The notes: a model not told the origin generated them from the letters alone. Counted from the stretch's first letter, positions 1-12,597 are shown. The stretch: DNA of 64,000 nucleotides from Akanthomyces muscarius (GCF_028009165.1 NC_079243.1:4960001-5024000), one strand, 5' to 3'. Numbers and translations are program-made.

Positions 1-947
1 CAGTCGGCGTGGGATCATCAGCGCTGATAAAGTACCCAACTTGTTTGACAGCGGTGACGTTGACTGTGCCACCATCTGCAGTGGTGCGGACGTATGGATT
101 TTGCGAGTAAAAGTAGTTGAACGGAAGACTCATATGCGTGAATAACGGCGGCGGTATTACATCCAGGTTTCTGGCCTTGTCGATACCTGGCTCGAAGGCA
201 AAAGCCTTCATCTTTTCGACTGCAATAAGAGGTTAGCAGTATTACGTCTGGCCGGTGCAAAGACATGGCAAACCATTTCCGGTAAGGACTTGGTCCACGT
301 ATCGGTTAGTAAACGATGAGGTAGACAAATCCCAGTAAAAGTCTGCGAGACCACGGAATCTATGAGTGTGGTTGACAACACCCACGGCGTCCACTTTGTA
401 GCGGCCGACATTATCCTGAAGCTTTCGTTTGAGGACCTTGGGCTCGTCTTGGCGAGCGATCGAGCAAATAGAGCTTGCTTGGCCCGCATCGCGGATCTCT
501 TGGTCGCCCTCCCAAGGTCCCGACGAGCCTCGCTTTCTTTTCCTTCCTGTGCGCTTTGGCACAGTGATTTTTAAGACGACGTTATGCGAAGCTGCATTAT
601 GGGACATGATGGGGTTGCAGAATGGGCTCTCCGGATTCAAATAGAGAGGCAACGAGTTGCGCTGAGGGTCCAGAATCTAAGGCTGCCATTAGCATGGGCA
701 AGTAGATGACAAATAAGTACCCTACATGCTCAAAGGATGGTAGGCGACCAAACGCCTTGATAGCGCGGTCAATGTCTTGCACGACTGCAGGAATTTCTAC
801 GGCAGCAATCTCTGTGTTCGGTATGGTGAAGGTTGGCGCGTGCTGCGCTGCGATATCGGGAGTCGAGTTGGATCCAGGTTCTGGCGATGCTGGTACAGAG
901 CGATCGGAGATAGAGACAACAGCACCATTTTCTGAATAAGAAGTCAT
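1..947 (-). CDS. TFIIIC subunit, tau95/Sfc1-like (5' part, truncated by window edge)
   Basis: This is the N-terminal part of a subunit of the RNA polymerase III general factor TFIIIC, which binds the internal promoter of tRNA genes in the nucleus. I read three exons: 947-726, 676-274 and 219-1. The introns are 725-677 and 273-220, the second with a CTAAC branch site. The spliced protein starts MTSYSENG and contains an acidic Ser/Pro-rich leader, then IDRAIKAFGRLPSFEHI and a basic stretch KRTGRKRKRG. The family hallmarks HTHRFRGLADFYWD and LPFNYFYSQNPYVR follow; they belong to the tau95 dimerisation barrel. Both frame joins restore uninterrupted conserved sequence, so the splice choices are good. 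The C-terminal DNA-binding half lies beyond position 1. Its neighbour across 1.5 kb of non-coding DNA is the divergent PP2A B56 gene. Confidence 0.85.
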
Positions 948-2444
948 CGTGTCGGATGCGGGCAGACAGCAGAACGTCGAGCCAATGACAACTGGCTGCT
1001 TATACTGGGATAGCCGTTTGATGTGTGATTGACGCCGTTCTCGGCATCAGGCGCGACAACTGCCGAAGAAAAAAGACTGCTATAAAACGTCGAATACCAT
1101 TGGCATGGTCGTGAGCACAAATTGCTGCGCGAGGCAAAGGCTGTGACAATTGGCACGATATACTCTACACGGTGGTGGCGATGAGTGCAGAACTTGAGCT
1201 TGAGGCGCGTGTGCGGACAGTGTACACACTGTATGGAGACTGTTCTCGGCCCAGCGTTTGTGGTGCAAAACAACAACAAGCCATCACGAGACGGCCTTGC
1301 AGTGGAGGAGGCAAGGTAGGCGGCACTTGATTCCGGCATGATTGGTCCGTGCCCAACCTGCTAAAGCTGGCATCTGAGGCGGGATTGGCGCTAAGCTACA
1401 GTGGGCGAGACGCTGCAGGACCTTGGTGATCACCGATGGACGAGGTGACGAAGCCCTGGGGGAAGAAGGTAAGAGGATTGAAAGGTCCTGTAATTTAGAG
1501 GCCCGTCCCTCACTTCCACGGCCCTGGCTGCGTGGAGCTCAACGTCACAGTCGAAAGATGCCCGATAGCCAGAACCTTCGAGCTTCAAATAAACTGGTTC
1601 AGGTAGTTTGCCTTCTGGCTTTCTTGCCCTTTGTTGATGTGGGCAGTATCCTCGTCATCAAAGCATGAAATTTTGATTATTCCAGCATTATGCTTTGTGT
1701 GGCTGCTTCGTGCTTTCTTGCTAGGTGCTTTCAACAGCCCAAAACGTGCTGACCCGTGGGACACACTCGCAAGGGTAGCTTGAGCACACAGCCTTGCAAT
1801 TACAGCACCTTATCACAACCCTCATCCCCTGTAGCTTAGCTACCTAGGTACCTGTCTTTAGCGTGCTTCCCCGCTTTCGGCACCCTCTCAGCCTCTGTTA
1901 GCAGAGCTCCTGGCGCTGATGAGCCGCCCAGCAACCCAACTTCACCGCCCGGGCACGTTTGGCTTCCGCTAAGTCACTTGCCTGGCACGCCAGCAGACGG
2001 CAACAACCGCACTGTACCTCGACTCCGGCTGAATCAACACCAGTCTGCCTCCCAGTCCTCTTCTCTCCACGGCTGGCGCGCCCTCCATCTTCACCCCCCC
2101 TCTGTTCATCTCCAGCTCGTCTAGCCTGCAATTCCTCACGCATGAGCCTGTCTGTTGGTCCAGCCGCTGCCCGCTCGCAAACCAACTGTTCCGTCCTCGC
2201 CTAGCCACCATCTTCTCCGCGCGTTCGACCCCCCTGACTATCGCTATCGCGTCAAGCCATCATCGCATCCCTACGGCCGACGCTGCTCGTCGATACCGCA
2301 CCTGCAAACGTAGTCTTCATTTTCATCAACGCACTCGTCTCTAGCGACCCGGACGCGCTCTTCTAGTTGGCACAGCTGTCCTCGCAGCACCGCCGCGTTG
2401 TCGCCCTACCCCGCCAGAGCCACGACCGTGCCACCCGATAGTAC
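948..2444. other. Intergenic region between divergent TFIIIC and PP2A B56 genes
   Basis: No convincing gene is seen. The minus-strand open frame at 944-1339 has cysteine-rich, low-information sequence and no family resemblance. From about 1820 to 2440 the plus strand is C/T-rich, as is typical of a long fungal 5' leader upstream of the B56 start codon. A CCTAGGTACC motif lies at about 1842-1852. Confidence 0.6.
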
Positions 2445-4613
2445 ATGGGCGAACAACTCCAAGACAGGATGAAGCGCTTCAGCCAGAAAGTCGTACGCCA
2501 AATTCTCTCTGTCCGGCTACTTCATTAGAAGCCAGGTTACTAACTCTCACCAGCTCTCTCGAGGCAAAGACTCCACAAAATCGTCCAAGAAGAATAAAGA
2601 CTCCAAAGATGGCACCGCGTCTCCCTCGTCGCGGGATCCGTCTACTCAGTCGCCTACCCTGACCCCTACGTCCTCGACCACGGCCGTCAATGATATTCGC
2701 AATAAGCCCCTGCCGCCAAACTCCACAGACGGCCTCGGCCAGGGCGCTGGTGTCGACAGATTCGGTGCCATGGGTGCCAACTCCAGCCCCAACGGAAATT
2801 CCAGAATGCCTCCCACAGTCGTCATCAGCCCAACCCCAGGCGTAAGCTGCCCAACACCGAACTGCACGTACTTAGACACTAACAGATCCCAAACAGCACG
2901 TCCCGCCTCCAGGCGCCGCCGAGACGATGCCGCACGACCTCGCGCCTCCCAAGCCTGGTCAAAAGTCGCTCATGATTCACCGCGGAATAGATAACCGCGA
3001 TGCCATTCCCGAAGGACTCCGAACCCCCAAACGACAGCATTCGTCGCGTTTCGACATTTCCACCAACCGAGACCTCGAAAAGCTACCCGGCTTCCACGAA
3101 GTTCCTCCCAACAGGCGCCAGGAGCTCTTCATGCAGAAGATTGAGCAGTGCAACGTCATTTTCGACTTCAACGATGCCAGTGGCGACATGAAGGCAAAGG
3201 AAATTAAGCGACTGGCTTTGCACGAGCTGCTTGACTACGTCGCTAACAACCGACAAGTCATCACCGAGCCCATGTATCCCAAGGTGGTCGACATGTTCAG
3301 CAAGAACCTCTTCCGACCCATTCCGCCGCCGATGAACCCCCAGGGTGAACCTTTTGACCCGGAAGAGGACGAGCCCGTGCTTGAGGTTGCCTGGCCCCAT
3401 ATTCAAGTCGTCTATGAGTTCTTTCTGCGCTTCATCGAAAGCCAGGACTTTAACACAAACATCGCCAAGGCCTACATCGACCACAGCTTTGTTCTCCAAT
3501 TGCTCGATCTCTTCGACTCTGAGGATCCCCGTGAGCGTGATTTCCTGAAGACCACTCTCCATCGAATCTATGGCAAGTTCCTAAACCTGCGCTCATTCAT
3601 CCGCCGATCGATCAACAATGTCTTTTTCCAATTTACATACGAAACGGAGAGATTTAACGGCATCGCGGAGCTCTTGGAGATTCTGGGCTCCATCATCAAC
3701 GGTTTTGCGCTCCCGCTTAAGGAGGAACACAAGATTTTCTTGACCCGCGTTCTCCTTCCCCTGCACAAGCCGAGGAGCCTGAGCATGTACCACCCCCAGC
3801 TCGCATACTGTATTGTGCAGTTCCTAGAAAAGGATGCGTCCCTAACAGAAGATGTACGTGTCCCGCATATGCCGATTTCTCCGGTCACTAACTGTATAGG
3901 TTGTCCTTGGACTTCTTCGCTACTGGCCGAAAGTAAACAGCACAAAGGAAGTCATGTTCCTAAATGAAGTCGAGGATATCTTCGAGGTCATGGATCCTGC
4001 CGAGTTTGCCAAGGTGCAAGAACCACTCTTCCACCAGCTGGCCAAGTCTGTCGCCAGTCCGCACTTTCAAGTCGCTGAGCGTGCGCTTTACTTCTGGAAC
4101 AATGAATATTTCTGCAACTTGGTTAGCGACAATGTCGAAATCATCCTGCCCATCATGTTTGCCCCTCTATACGAGAACTCGAAGGGCCATTGGAACAGGT
4201 AGGTTGTCTAACACGACCTGTATGCTGCTCCTGCTAATATGTCTAGGACTATCCACGGCATGGTGTACAATGCTATGAAACTCTTCATGGAGATCAATCC
4301 ACAGCTCTTTGACGACTGCTCTCACGAGTACACCGAGCACCAGAACAGTGCTGCCGAGCGTGAGGCTCTACGTGAGCGCAAATGGGCGGCCCTTGGCGAG
4401 CAAGCTGAGTCTCGCCGCAACTCCATGTCCTTGGATACGAGCGAGCCCCCGCAAAGGACACAAGTAACTGGCATGCCTCGCCTGGACGAGGCGGACCCGG
4501 CTACAGACGACAGCCAAAAGCGAATGGACTCGCTACGACTACAGGACCAGTCTGGCCGCCGACCCAGTGTTCACGAGCGTCAGGGCTCGACTGGCTCAAC
4601 ACGTAGCCGGTGA
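2445..4613 (+). CDS. rts1: Protein phosphatase 2A regulatory subunit B56 (B')
   Basis: This is the B56-class regulatory subunit that directs the PP2A catalytic and scaffold dimer to its substrates, acting in stress, mitotic and cell-wall control in fungi. Exons are 2445-2492, 2554-2841, 2897-3853, 3900-4198 and 4247-4613, giving 652 residues. All joins are in frame. The first exon encodes only 16 residues ([16 protein letters not shown]), and I chose this start because it precedes a clean GTACGC..CAG intron. An N-terminal Ser/Thr/Pro-rich region (residues 17 to about 165) is followed by the helical-repeat core. The core starts at [20 protein letters not shown] and continues through [36 protein letters not shown] and [12 protein letters not shown]. 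The C-terminus is basic, Ser-rich and probably phosphorylated. The family assignment is very secure. Confidence 0.96.
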
Positions 4614-5420
4614 AGGCAAAGTGGCAACGGGCTCGGCACGCGGCTGTAGCTCTGCGATAATATACAATCGATCATGATGAGTTTTTTGATGTTCTCCAAT
4701 GTGGGCTTAGCGTTGTGCCGGCTCGCTGCGCGACGTACCGTTTCACCACAAAAGAACGAGAGAATTTCTGCATTGTTTTCTTGAGTACTGGCATATTGAA
4801 GGATTTGGTCTCGTCGGACCGTTTGCGAGTGAGGGTTCTTGTTTTTTTCTTTTACCAAGATCTTTGCAGACAGAGGAGTGGATTCGCGTTGTTGGCTTTC
4901 TTTTTGTGGAAAGACTGGAGGAATTTGCAACTGGCGCACAAGGAAACAACATTTCACTGCACGTTGAAATGCTGTAAAGAAAAGCAGCTTTGAGGGGAAA
5001 GGAGGGGAAGAAGGATACTTGTCTCGGCAGTTATCTCTGTGCAGCGCTGAGTAGGACCAGGCCCAATACAACGGCCCTAAAACGGCTGTCATCTCTGTCT
5101 ATCTCTCTGTCTCTATCTCGTAATGGTTACGAACGTTTTCGAGTGACATTGCTTCTTGAAGTGGCCTACTATTTCCATTTTGGGTGCTTTGGGAGGGAAG
5201 GAAAGGGAACGGAAGAAGGAAAATACGGGACTCGAGAGAGAGGATAAATGCCAGTTAGATCTTGATAGGGGTGTTCTTTTTGCGTAATGTAAATGTTGAC
5301 GAAAGCACGTTGACAGAATATTTTTATTTTTTATTACTTTCATGTTTTTGCGTCTTGTTGGCCAAAAATAGACTTTTTTCTCCATTTATTGAAAAATCCA
5401 TGTATCCTTTTTATGTTAGA
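4614..5420. other. Convergent 3' intergenic region
   Basis: This lies between the stop codons of the B56 gene and the CID-domain gene. It contains T-rich runs and pyrimidine repeats of the TCTCTGTC type at about 5090-5120, probably 3' untranslated sequence. No gene is supported on either strand. Confidence 0.55.
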
Positions 5421-7071
5421 TCATCTACCCCGTCCGCGGTCATACCCTCCCCTACCACGATAATTATTGTTGTATCCGCCTCTTCTATTATATGTACTCT
5501 GCTGTGGTCCATTATGGTTGAATGTCCCTTGGTAACCCTGTGGCGGCGGCGGCGGCGGCGGCGGCGGTAGTGATGCAGGGAGGCCTTGGCTGGCAGACCA
5601 CGCAGCCATCATCTGGCTCATGACAGCCGGATCGGGCGTCCAGTTGGGCATGCCTCCTAGTGGAAGAGGCGGCGGCGGCGGCGGAGCCCATTGTGCCGGG
5701 AAGCCAGCTTGAGGTGGAGGCGGTGGTGGCGGTAGCCCTGCAAAGTTTCCTGGAGGAGGCATATTGTATGGGCGTGGAGGGGATCGCCAGTCTGGGCTGC
5801 TGCCACGGCTGTGGTTTCGAACCCGCGCGGGTGGCGTGCGGCTGCGGCTGAGACTGCGACTGCGACTGCGGCTGCGTGACTCGGACGAGTATCGACGCGG
5901 ACGCTTCCGCAACGGCGATGGCGAGCGTGACTGTAATGACGTGGAACGTGAGTATGAGCGGTCGCACGAGTCTCTACCACGCGATACTGTTTGCTTTCGC
6001 CGCGCCCTCATCTTTTCACAAAATGCGCGCGACCAGCCGTAGTAAGTGTCCGCACTGACCACGTCGCCAGTGGCAGGGTTCACGATGAAGCGCTCTCCGA
6101 GCTCGTTGATGTCTTCACTTACGCTACCGTCAATTGAGGACACGTCGATGCTGGAGTGCATGCGGTCGGCACTGCACAGGAGCTTCTTGACAGCGTCGAC
6201 GAGGGCCCCATCAGCGAGGCCAGCAGACAGCTGGATCGGGCGGATGTGGTCCGTCACTATGGGCCGCGCTGAATTTGGCGTTAAATGCGGAAGCCAGGTG
6301 CCCACCGGGAGATCGTACCATGGCGTGGAGGTATCGCCATGAGAGGAGGGGAGTGTATATGGCGCTTCCTTGGCGACTTTAAGAGACGTTGTTGACGTGG
6401 CATCGGCTTGTGCGACGGGAGCAGTAATATTGCCATTCTTCGACACGGCGTCGCGAAACTGGGATAGTACGTCTCCCGTAAAGAGTTGCTTCTCGGCCCA
6501 GAGCGCAACGAGGTTCTCGAGCTTTGCCTTGTGCTTCGGGCACCTGTCAAAAGAAGCAGCTGCCGCCACGAGAGTTACCAAGTGCGCAGCCCAGGCGTTG
6601 GCGCAGACGCTGTTGCTCGTGCGCGCAGCGTCGTGCAGCGTATCGCTGAGAAGGTAGAGAATGTGCAGGCGCTTGCGCTTGGGGCTCGGCCGCGTGGCTG
6701 TGTCGGTCGGAAAGCTTTTGGACAAGGCGGCGAGGTACTTGGCAAGGTTGGCGCATCGCGCGGGTGACGATGCGACGTGGGCCATGATCCAGTTCTTGCA
6801 GCTCTGCAGGCGGGTGGGCAAACAAATGTTTAGCTATCGAGTAATGGGCAATATCAAGGGGGTAGCATTGCTGAGAGAAGGCAGGCAAATGCATGTCCCC
6901 AGGTGGTAAAAAGGCTCAAACCTGAACATTGTGTCGCGAGCACTGGGCGATGGTGGCGTCGAGCAGCGGGAAGAGCGTATCGACTTCGGGGCGCGAGAGC
7001 GAGACGGGGTCGGCTTTGAAGAGAGAGGCGCAGAGCGCGGCCTTCGCGATGGCCAGCTCTGGCGACGCCAT
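5421..7071 (-). CDS. CID-domain, SR- and RGG-rich RNA-processing protein (CHERP/SR140-like)
   Basis: This is a predicted nuclear RNA-processing factor. Exons are 7071-6922 and 6803-5421, joined in phase 0 (HNVQ|SCKNWI), giving 510 residues. The first exon starts MASPELAIAKAALCAS. Residues of about 15-150 form a CID-type helical domain (SCKNWIMAHVASSPARC, KRLHILYLLSDTLHDA), the fold that binds the RNA polymerase II C-terminal tail or, in CHERP-type proteins, joins U2 snRNP. The centre holds an Arg/Ser-rich tract (SRSRSRSRSLSRSRTPP). After it come three polyproline stretches encoded by GGC/GGT runs on the plus strand near 5541-5750, then a YNNNYRGRGGYDRGRGR RGG tail. Fungal relatives are annotated as calcium homeostasis ER protein-like by homology, although a splicing role is more plausible. 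Domain confidence is high; the exact role is inferred. Confidence 0.88.
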
Positions 7072-7449
7072 GATGGAACAGCTGCTGCTGCGGCGCGCAC
7101 GGGGGAATTGAGGTGGTGTTTGCGGGATGGTGATGAAGATGGGATGAAGCTCTATTGGTGGAGTTCAAGGACGGCTGGCGATGGTAGCGGCAAAGCCTCG
7201 GCGTGGTGGGGCAGAGCTCTAAGAATGGCCTGATTCTGGGAAAAGTTGAAGCAGCGAGGACAGATGGACTCATTGGTTTGGAGCAGCGCCGATAGGGGTA
7301 TTTGGTCATGTGTTTCATTAAGGGATTGATTTAATTGTACAAGTATTGAACAGTGCGGCGCAGGAACATTTCCAAAGAGGTGTTGTAGGATGCGCCGCAA
7401 TCATAACTACGACGCAGCTTCCCTGACGTTTTCTCATTCCCCGTTACGC
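7072..7449. other. Intergenic region, promoter side of the CID gene
   Basis: This lies between the CID-gene start and the stop of the small minus-strand gene. Only low-scoring overlapping open frames are present, and no RNA gene or repeat was recognised. Confidence 0.5.
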
Positions 7450-7990
7450 TCACGAGAAACGGTCCCCCTTACGGCTACGGTAGCCTACTTTACTCTCGTA
7501 TGGACTGACGTCTTCTTTCTCTCTCTTCGGGGCCCCTTCGAGGCTGAGGTCCTGTCCGGCGGGCGAGGGATCATTGTTGGATTCGGCGCTGGGCGAGCCG
7601 GCATTATCGGTCTCGGGCCGGGAGGAGCCGGTGGTACTGCTAGGGTTCATGGGCTGCGACGGACCATACTCCATGGCACGGATATCGTTACGTTTCTGGC
7701 GATGGGCCTCGAGCTTGGCCTTGCGGTCGGCATTGATTTCGCGCTTGGCAAAGACGTAGGCGCCGGCGCCAGCTGAAGTGAGTTAGCAGTCGCATTGCAG
7801 AGTACGTTGCTTGTAGAAAGGGAGCCTTCTCGTACCGACGCAGAGGGAGCCCCAGCCGAGCCTAAGCAGGTGTTGTGTTAGCTTGTACGGGGTCGCTTGG
7901 AGTCGGCGTCGGGATGCGAACCAGAAGGATTTCACCTGGAACAGTTAGCAGGGTTCAGCTACCAATTGAGACGAAACATACCGTGTTCAT
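7450..7990 (-). CDS. Small single-pass membrane protein, DUF4748-like
   Basis: This is a short fungal protein of unknown function, probably mitochondrial. Exons are 7990-7982 (only MNT), 7935-7836 and 7772-7450, giving 143 residues. The second intron (7835-7773) has a GTACGAG donor and a CTAAC branch site. The N-terminus is basic and hydrophobic (VKSFWFASRRRLQATPYKL), as in a mitochondrial presequence or anchor. It is followed by a glycine-rich membrane stretch (GWGSLCVAGAGAYVFAKREINADR) that matches the pattern of the DUF4748 family. The C-terminal 90 residues are polar and disordered (SSTTGSSRPETDNAGSP). I choose the tiny first exon because the ATG is followed immediately by a canonical GTATGT donor and the join is in frame. 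The family call is from memory of the motif. Confidence 0.7.
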
Positions 7991-9047
7991 TTTGGATAGT
8001 GTCTGGTGCGCAGACAGATTCTATACGACTATTGCCCCTGGCAAGAGGCTGTGCGAGAGACGGGTGGACAGGTGGCAATGGCAGTGCTTGGAGGTGAAGG
8101 TGGAAAGTAATGGAGATGACGATCCCAGGCCTGGTCGAGGTGATAGCATTGCGGGTACCGTGTCTTGGTGGGTGTTATCGCGGCAGGTCCCTGTACTTGC
8201 TCACGCTGCTGCATTTACAGCGCTAAAACAGTGCTGGCTGTAGCTTCTTCAGCAGTGTTTTAGTGCAGGATCACTGCCGAAACCGTTACGGCTGTGATGC
8301 CTGTATCGGTCGCTAAAAATACCTGAGGTACCTAGCACGTCTTGGAGGCTCCATTGTGGAGGCTTTGCACTGTAACCAAAGCAAGAAACGCACTGTAATG
8401 ATGGCGGCATCGTTGCCGTAGCAGGACAGTGCGTGTCCTGCAACAAGTCTCGTATTGAGCCGTCATCCACTGTAAAGCCCGCCGCCAACCCGCTATTCTC
8501 TGCCCCGCCTACCAGCGCTAGACCCTAGACCGGTCGCCTGGAAGCCGCAGCTACAGCGGTAATGGCAGGCCGCAGTGGCAGCCGTAATGCTAAAACTGCA
8601 GGCTGTACTGCAGCCTCCTCGTGGGGCTTCACTTTCTGTGGCAACCGCCCATCTGTCTGTCCTCAAAGACACGCAATCACCTCGAAACGCCTCTTTTGTG
8701 CCACATTAAATTGCGATGAGCCGTGCCTCCATCTGACGTCTTTAACCTTTTCGCCATCAGCGCTTGAGTGCGCTTCTAACATCTTCAACCTTTCTTCTTC
8801 TTTTCTCAGTGCAGCCCGCACTCTAGGACTCTCCTCCCGCTCCCACCATTTGCTGCAAACCACGTTTCCTATTTAACCGCCAAGCTCGTTAAACGCCTCG
8901 TCGATCGTCCCTCTCTCCCGCCCGCAGTACGACCCCTCGAACCTCTGCTGCAACTCTTGATGCCCTCGTTACCCCCCGACGGTGACTTTTCTGCCGGGGG
9001 ACGTTGAGCCTGCACCCCACGGCTGCGGGCTGTCCGAATCGCTGACC
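7991..9047. other. Intergenic region with shared divergent promoters
   Basis: This is about 1 kb between the divergent small membrane-protein gene and the 5-phosphatase gene. A GAGGTACCTAG motif sits near 8322. The last 300 bases upstream of 9048 are pyrimidine-rich on the plus strand, consistent with a fungal 5' leader. No supported gene is present. Confidence 0.5.
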
Positions 9048-12000
9048 ATGGAATCGCCCGCCGACAAGACAGATGGCACGTCCATCGTGAGTACTCTGAC
9101 GATGACAGAATATACGCGTTCAGCTAACAGATTTGCAGAAACCGGTTTCGTCTCTACTCGCGCGCTTCGAGAGTATGAATAATGGTCAACCGCAGTCCAG
9201 CTCGGCCGTTCCACGACCATCTGCCCCAAAGCCTGAGCGCCTGCGAGCTGTTAGAACGACGAGCGAAGCACCAGCTCCGCCAGTGACACCGACAAAACCC
9301 CCCGTTTTAAAAGAAAAGCCTCCCGTCAAACCGAAGCATCTACATAGTACAAGTCTGCTCCCGCAGAATGTCAACCCAGCCCACGACGAGTCTGTTGTCA
9401 TACCTCCTCCCGTCACCGTCCAACCACCTCAGTCGCCACCCCAGGAAACCCGACGCCAGCCTGTGCGAGGCGACCAATCGCCATTCCTAGATCCGTCGAC
9501 TGCCGTATCGCATCCCTTCATCTCTTCGAAACCCGCCAGCGCTTCATCGAGTCGACCACTTACACCCACACATGGCCTTCCCCCTCCGAGATCGCCTCGC
9601 CTGGCGGGATCCAAGCCGCCCTCGCCGCCTCCTCCTAGACGCTCCGTGGATACTCGCCGCGACAAGGAACCTCGTGCTTTGACGCCCGCGACTACTGGCC
9701 GCTCAGAAAAGAGAGTGAGCGCAAATCTCTCTCTAACGGCGTTCCCACAACGGCAATCGTCTTTACCGAGAAGTAACCCGACCAAGGACCCGTCGCCATT
9801 TACGAGTCCTCCGTCGTCTAGCTCCGAGTCTGAGGACGAATCTCCTCCTCAACTGCCTACACGGCCCCGCCCTGCTACCAACGATGCGGGAGCTATGCAA
9901 AATCAAATTGTTACCACCTTTCAGCCCCCACCTGTGCATCATAGGGTGGCCGACAGAAGACGAGATCAGAAGAATGGCCTAGGAATTTCTCAAGACATAC
10001 ACAGTACCCCAAATGATCACGAACCCGCGCCCCCATTGCCTGTGCGCCGCCCTATCCAGGTAACTCCGACAAAGACGGTTACCACCACTCGCGATATGGC
10101 CCCGCCTCCTCGTCCGGTACGAGCACCAGCGCAGCAATCGCCGCCAAAACTAGACCCTATGCCATCTCTCCATTCGCAGTCCTTGTCCACGCAGCAATTT
10201 CTTCCACCGCCCACTCGAAATAGGTCCAAGACGATGGAGAGTACCAGTTCAGACAGGGCTGATTATCCCGTGTCAACGGCCCCAGAATCCAAAGGACCCG
10301 CCGAAGAATCCAGTTTACCAAATATCGCTTGCATTAATCGCAGAGCACCCTACGTGAAGAAGGGCTGCAGTGAAATCCAGACACGATATGAGCCAAAGCG
10401 ATTTGATGTATGCGGTGATGTTGTCTGCACCAGTGGCAGCTTTACCCGTGGCTGGAACATCTTGGACGGCGAGCAATTGCTTAGCCTTGCGCATACAGAG
10501 GGCGTCAAGGCGACAGCCATCATCTTCAAGCCTGGCGCCGACCCTGACACTGAAGCTACTCGAATTTGGATCGGCATGAATTCTGGGGACATGATGGAAG
10601 TTGACATCGCCACCAGTCGCATTGTCTGTAACAAGCCGGGTGCTCATGGGCGATACGAAATCCTCAAAGCATACCGTTATCTCAACGAAATCTGGTCATT
10701 GGATGAGTCTGGCTGCTTACACATCTGGGGCCCAGACAATGACGGAATTCCGAATCTAAGCAAGAACCCGACTCAAAGCTATAAAGTACCCAAAGGTCAT
10801 ACGTTCTCGTTAGTGGCGGATGGTCAATTGTGGCATGCCGTTAGCAAAGTCATCCGAGTATTTGAACCGTCACTGGATGGGTCAACCACATTCCAAGTTT
10901 TGATGAAGCCTCTCGTTACAGAGGGTACAGCCGATATTACGTCCGGAACGACAATGGAAGCCCATCCTGGGCAAGTTTTCTTTGGACATGTTGACGGAAA
11001 GGTCAGCATATACTCCACAAGCGACTACTCGTGCCAAAAGGTTATCCACATTAGTGGTTGGAAAATCAATACAATGGCAGCAGTGGGCGCAAATCTGTGG
11101 GTTGGTTATTCGACCGGCAAGGTCAGCGTTTACGACACCAAGAAGAACCCGTGGATGACGAAGAAGGAATGGCAAGCACACGATTCTGGCATCTATCAGC
11201 TCAAGACGGATGTCACCGCGCCATATCGCATAGAGCGGGCACAGGTCGTGTCCGTCGGAAACGACGGCAAGGTAAAGCTCTGGGATGGCTTGTTGCAGGA
11301 CGACAGGCTTGAAGCAAGTCTCAAATCGAAAGAGACTCAGTACTGCCAGTTTAACGAGTTGTCCCTTGTGGTCATGACTTGGAACGCCGGGGCCGCAACT
11401 CCCCATAACCTGCGATACTCGGATGGCGACTCGTCCTTCTTTCAGGAGTTTGTGCAGACTAGCGGTTCTCCAGACATTCTGGTATTCGGCTTCCAAGAGC
11501 TGGTAGATCTTGAAGACAAGACGGCTACCGCCAAGCGTTTCCTCAAGTCGAAAAAGAAGGACAGCTCGGACAATGAGAACATGAGCCACCGATACCGTGA
11601 TTGGCGTGACTTTTTGCTCAAGACTTTAGACGACTATGCGCCACAAGGCCACCTGTACCAGCTCTTGTACAATGCTCCTCTCGTCGGTCTTTTCACATGT
11701 ATCTTTGTCAAGTCTTCGTTGCAGGGTCGCATCCGCAACTTGCAAGGCGCCGAAGTCAAACGTGGCATGGGCGGTCTGCACGGAAACAAAGGCGCCATCG
11801 CTGTCCGATTCCAGATAGACGATAGCTCGCTCTGCTTTGTCAACTGTCACTTGGCCGCCGGCCAGACGCAGACGAGCTCTCGCCACAACGATGTTGCTGC
11901 CATCTTGGAAGCCAGCCTGTTTTCCACTGAGCGCGACGCATCAGCCCGACTAGACTACTACCGTGGCGGAGGCGACGGCGCCATGATTGTAGACCACGAG

Positions 12001-12597
12001 ATCTGTGTCATCAACGGCGACTTAAACTACAGAATCGACACCATGTCTCGCGATACCGTCGTCAAGGCAGTGCAACAGAATAATCTGTCCAAGCTGCGAG
12101 ACCGCGACCAGTTGCTGGTTTCACGGCGCAAAAATCCTGCGTTCCGCCTCCGCGCCTTTGAGGAGCTGCCGCTCAACTTTGCGCCCACGTACAAGTACGA
12201 CGTCGGAACGGACCGCTACGATACCAGTGAGAAGCGACGCAGTCCTGCATGGTGCGACCGCTTGCTGTACAGGGCCACCGGCAAAGTCGAACAGCTTGAC
12301 TATGGAAGACACGAGATTAAAGTGAGCGACCATCGGCCGGTAAGCGGGTCTTTTAGGCTGCATGTGAAGAATGTGGATGAGCGCAAGCGAGCGCAGGTTG
12401 TCATGGAGGCGCACAATGCATTTGAAGATGTGCGCCAAAAACGCCTCGCCGAAGCAAAGTAAGTACCAAGCCTCGGAAAGTACCAGCCATTTGCTAAAAC
12501 CACATGCAGAATCAACTACTTGGTGGTTACTTGCGGATTTGACGAGCCCACGAGTAAGCTGTACATACAGAATAGAGCGGCTAGAAACAGAAGATAG
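9048..12597 (+). CDS. WD40-like propeller plus inositol polyphosphate 5-phosphatase
   Basis: This is a type II inositol 5-phosphatase, which removes the 5-phosphate from phosphoinositides or soluble inositol phosphates. Exons are 9048-9086, 9139-12458 and 12510-12597, giving 1148 residues. Residues 1 to about 420 are proline-rich and disordered, with many PPxPxR motifs that could bind SH3 domains. Residues of about 428-743 form a WD40-like propeller (VSVGNDGKVKLWDG). Residues of about 755-1090 are the IPPc catalytic domain. It carries the expected motifs MTWNAG, FGFQELVDL, GLHGNKGAIAVRF, VNCHLAAGQ, INGDLNYRID, SPAWCDRLLYR and VSDHRPVSG, so catalysis should be intact. A canonical GTAAGT donor at 12459 overlaps the stop TAA (12460-12462). 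Splicing to 12510 adds about 30 residues (INYLVVTCGFDEP); without it the protein ends at 12462. The plant 5PTase12-14 type has a similar layout. Confidence 0.93.

Noticed and set aside
944..1339. 131-codon minus-strand frame upstream of the TFIIIC gene
   Set aside because: Composition is Cys/Ser/Pro-skewed, there is no family motif, and it ends right at the TFIIIC start, so it is probably its promoter or leader.
1898..2211. Overlapping open frames on both strands near 2 kb
   Set aside because: They lie in the pyrimidine-rich leader of the B56 gene and read as low-complexity Arg/Ala/Ser sequence on both strands.
8562..8876. 104-codon plus-strand frame
   Set aside because: Ser/Leu-rich without motif or splice partner, located in the 5-phosphatase promoter.
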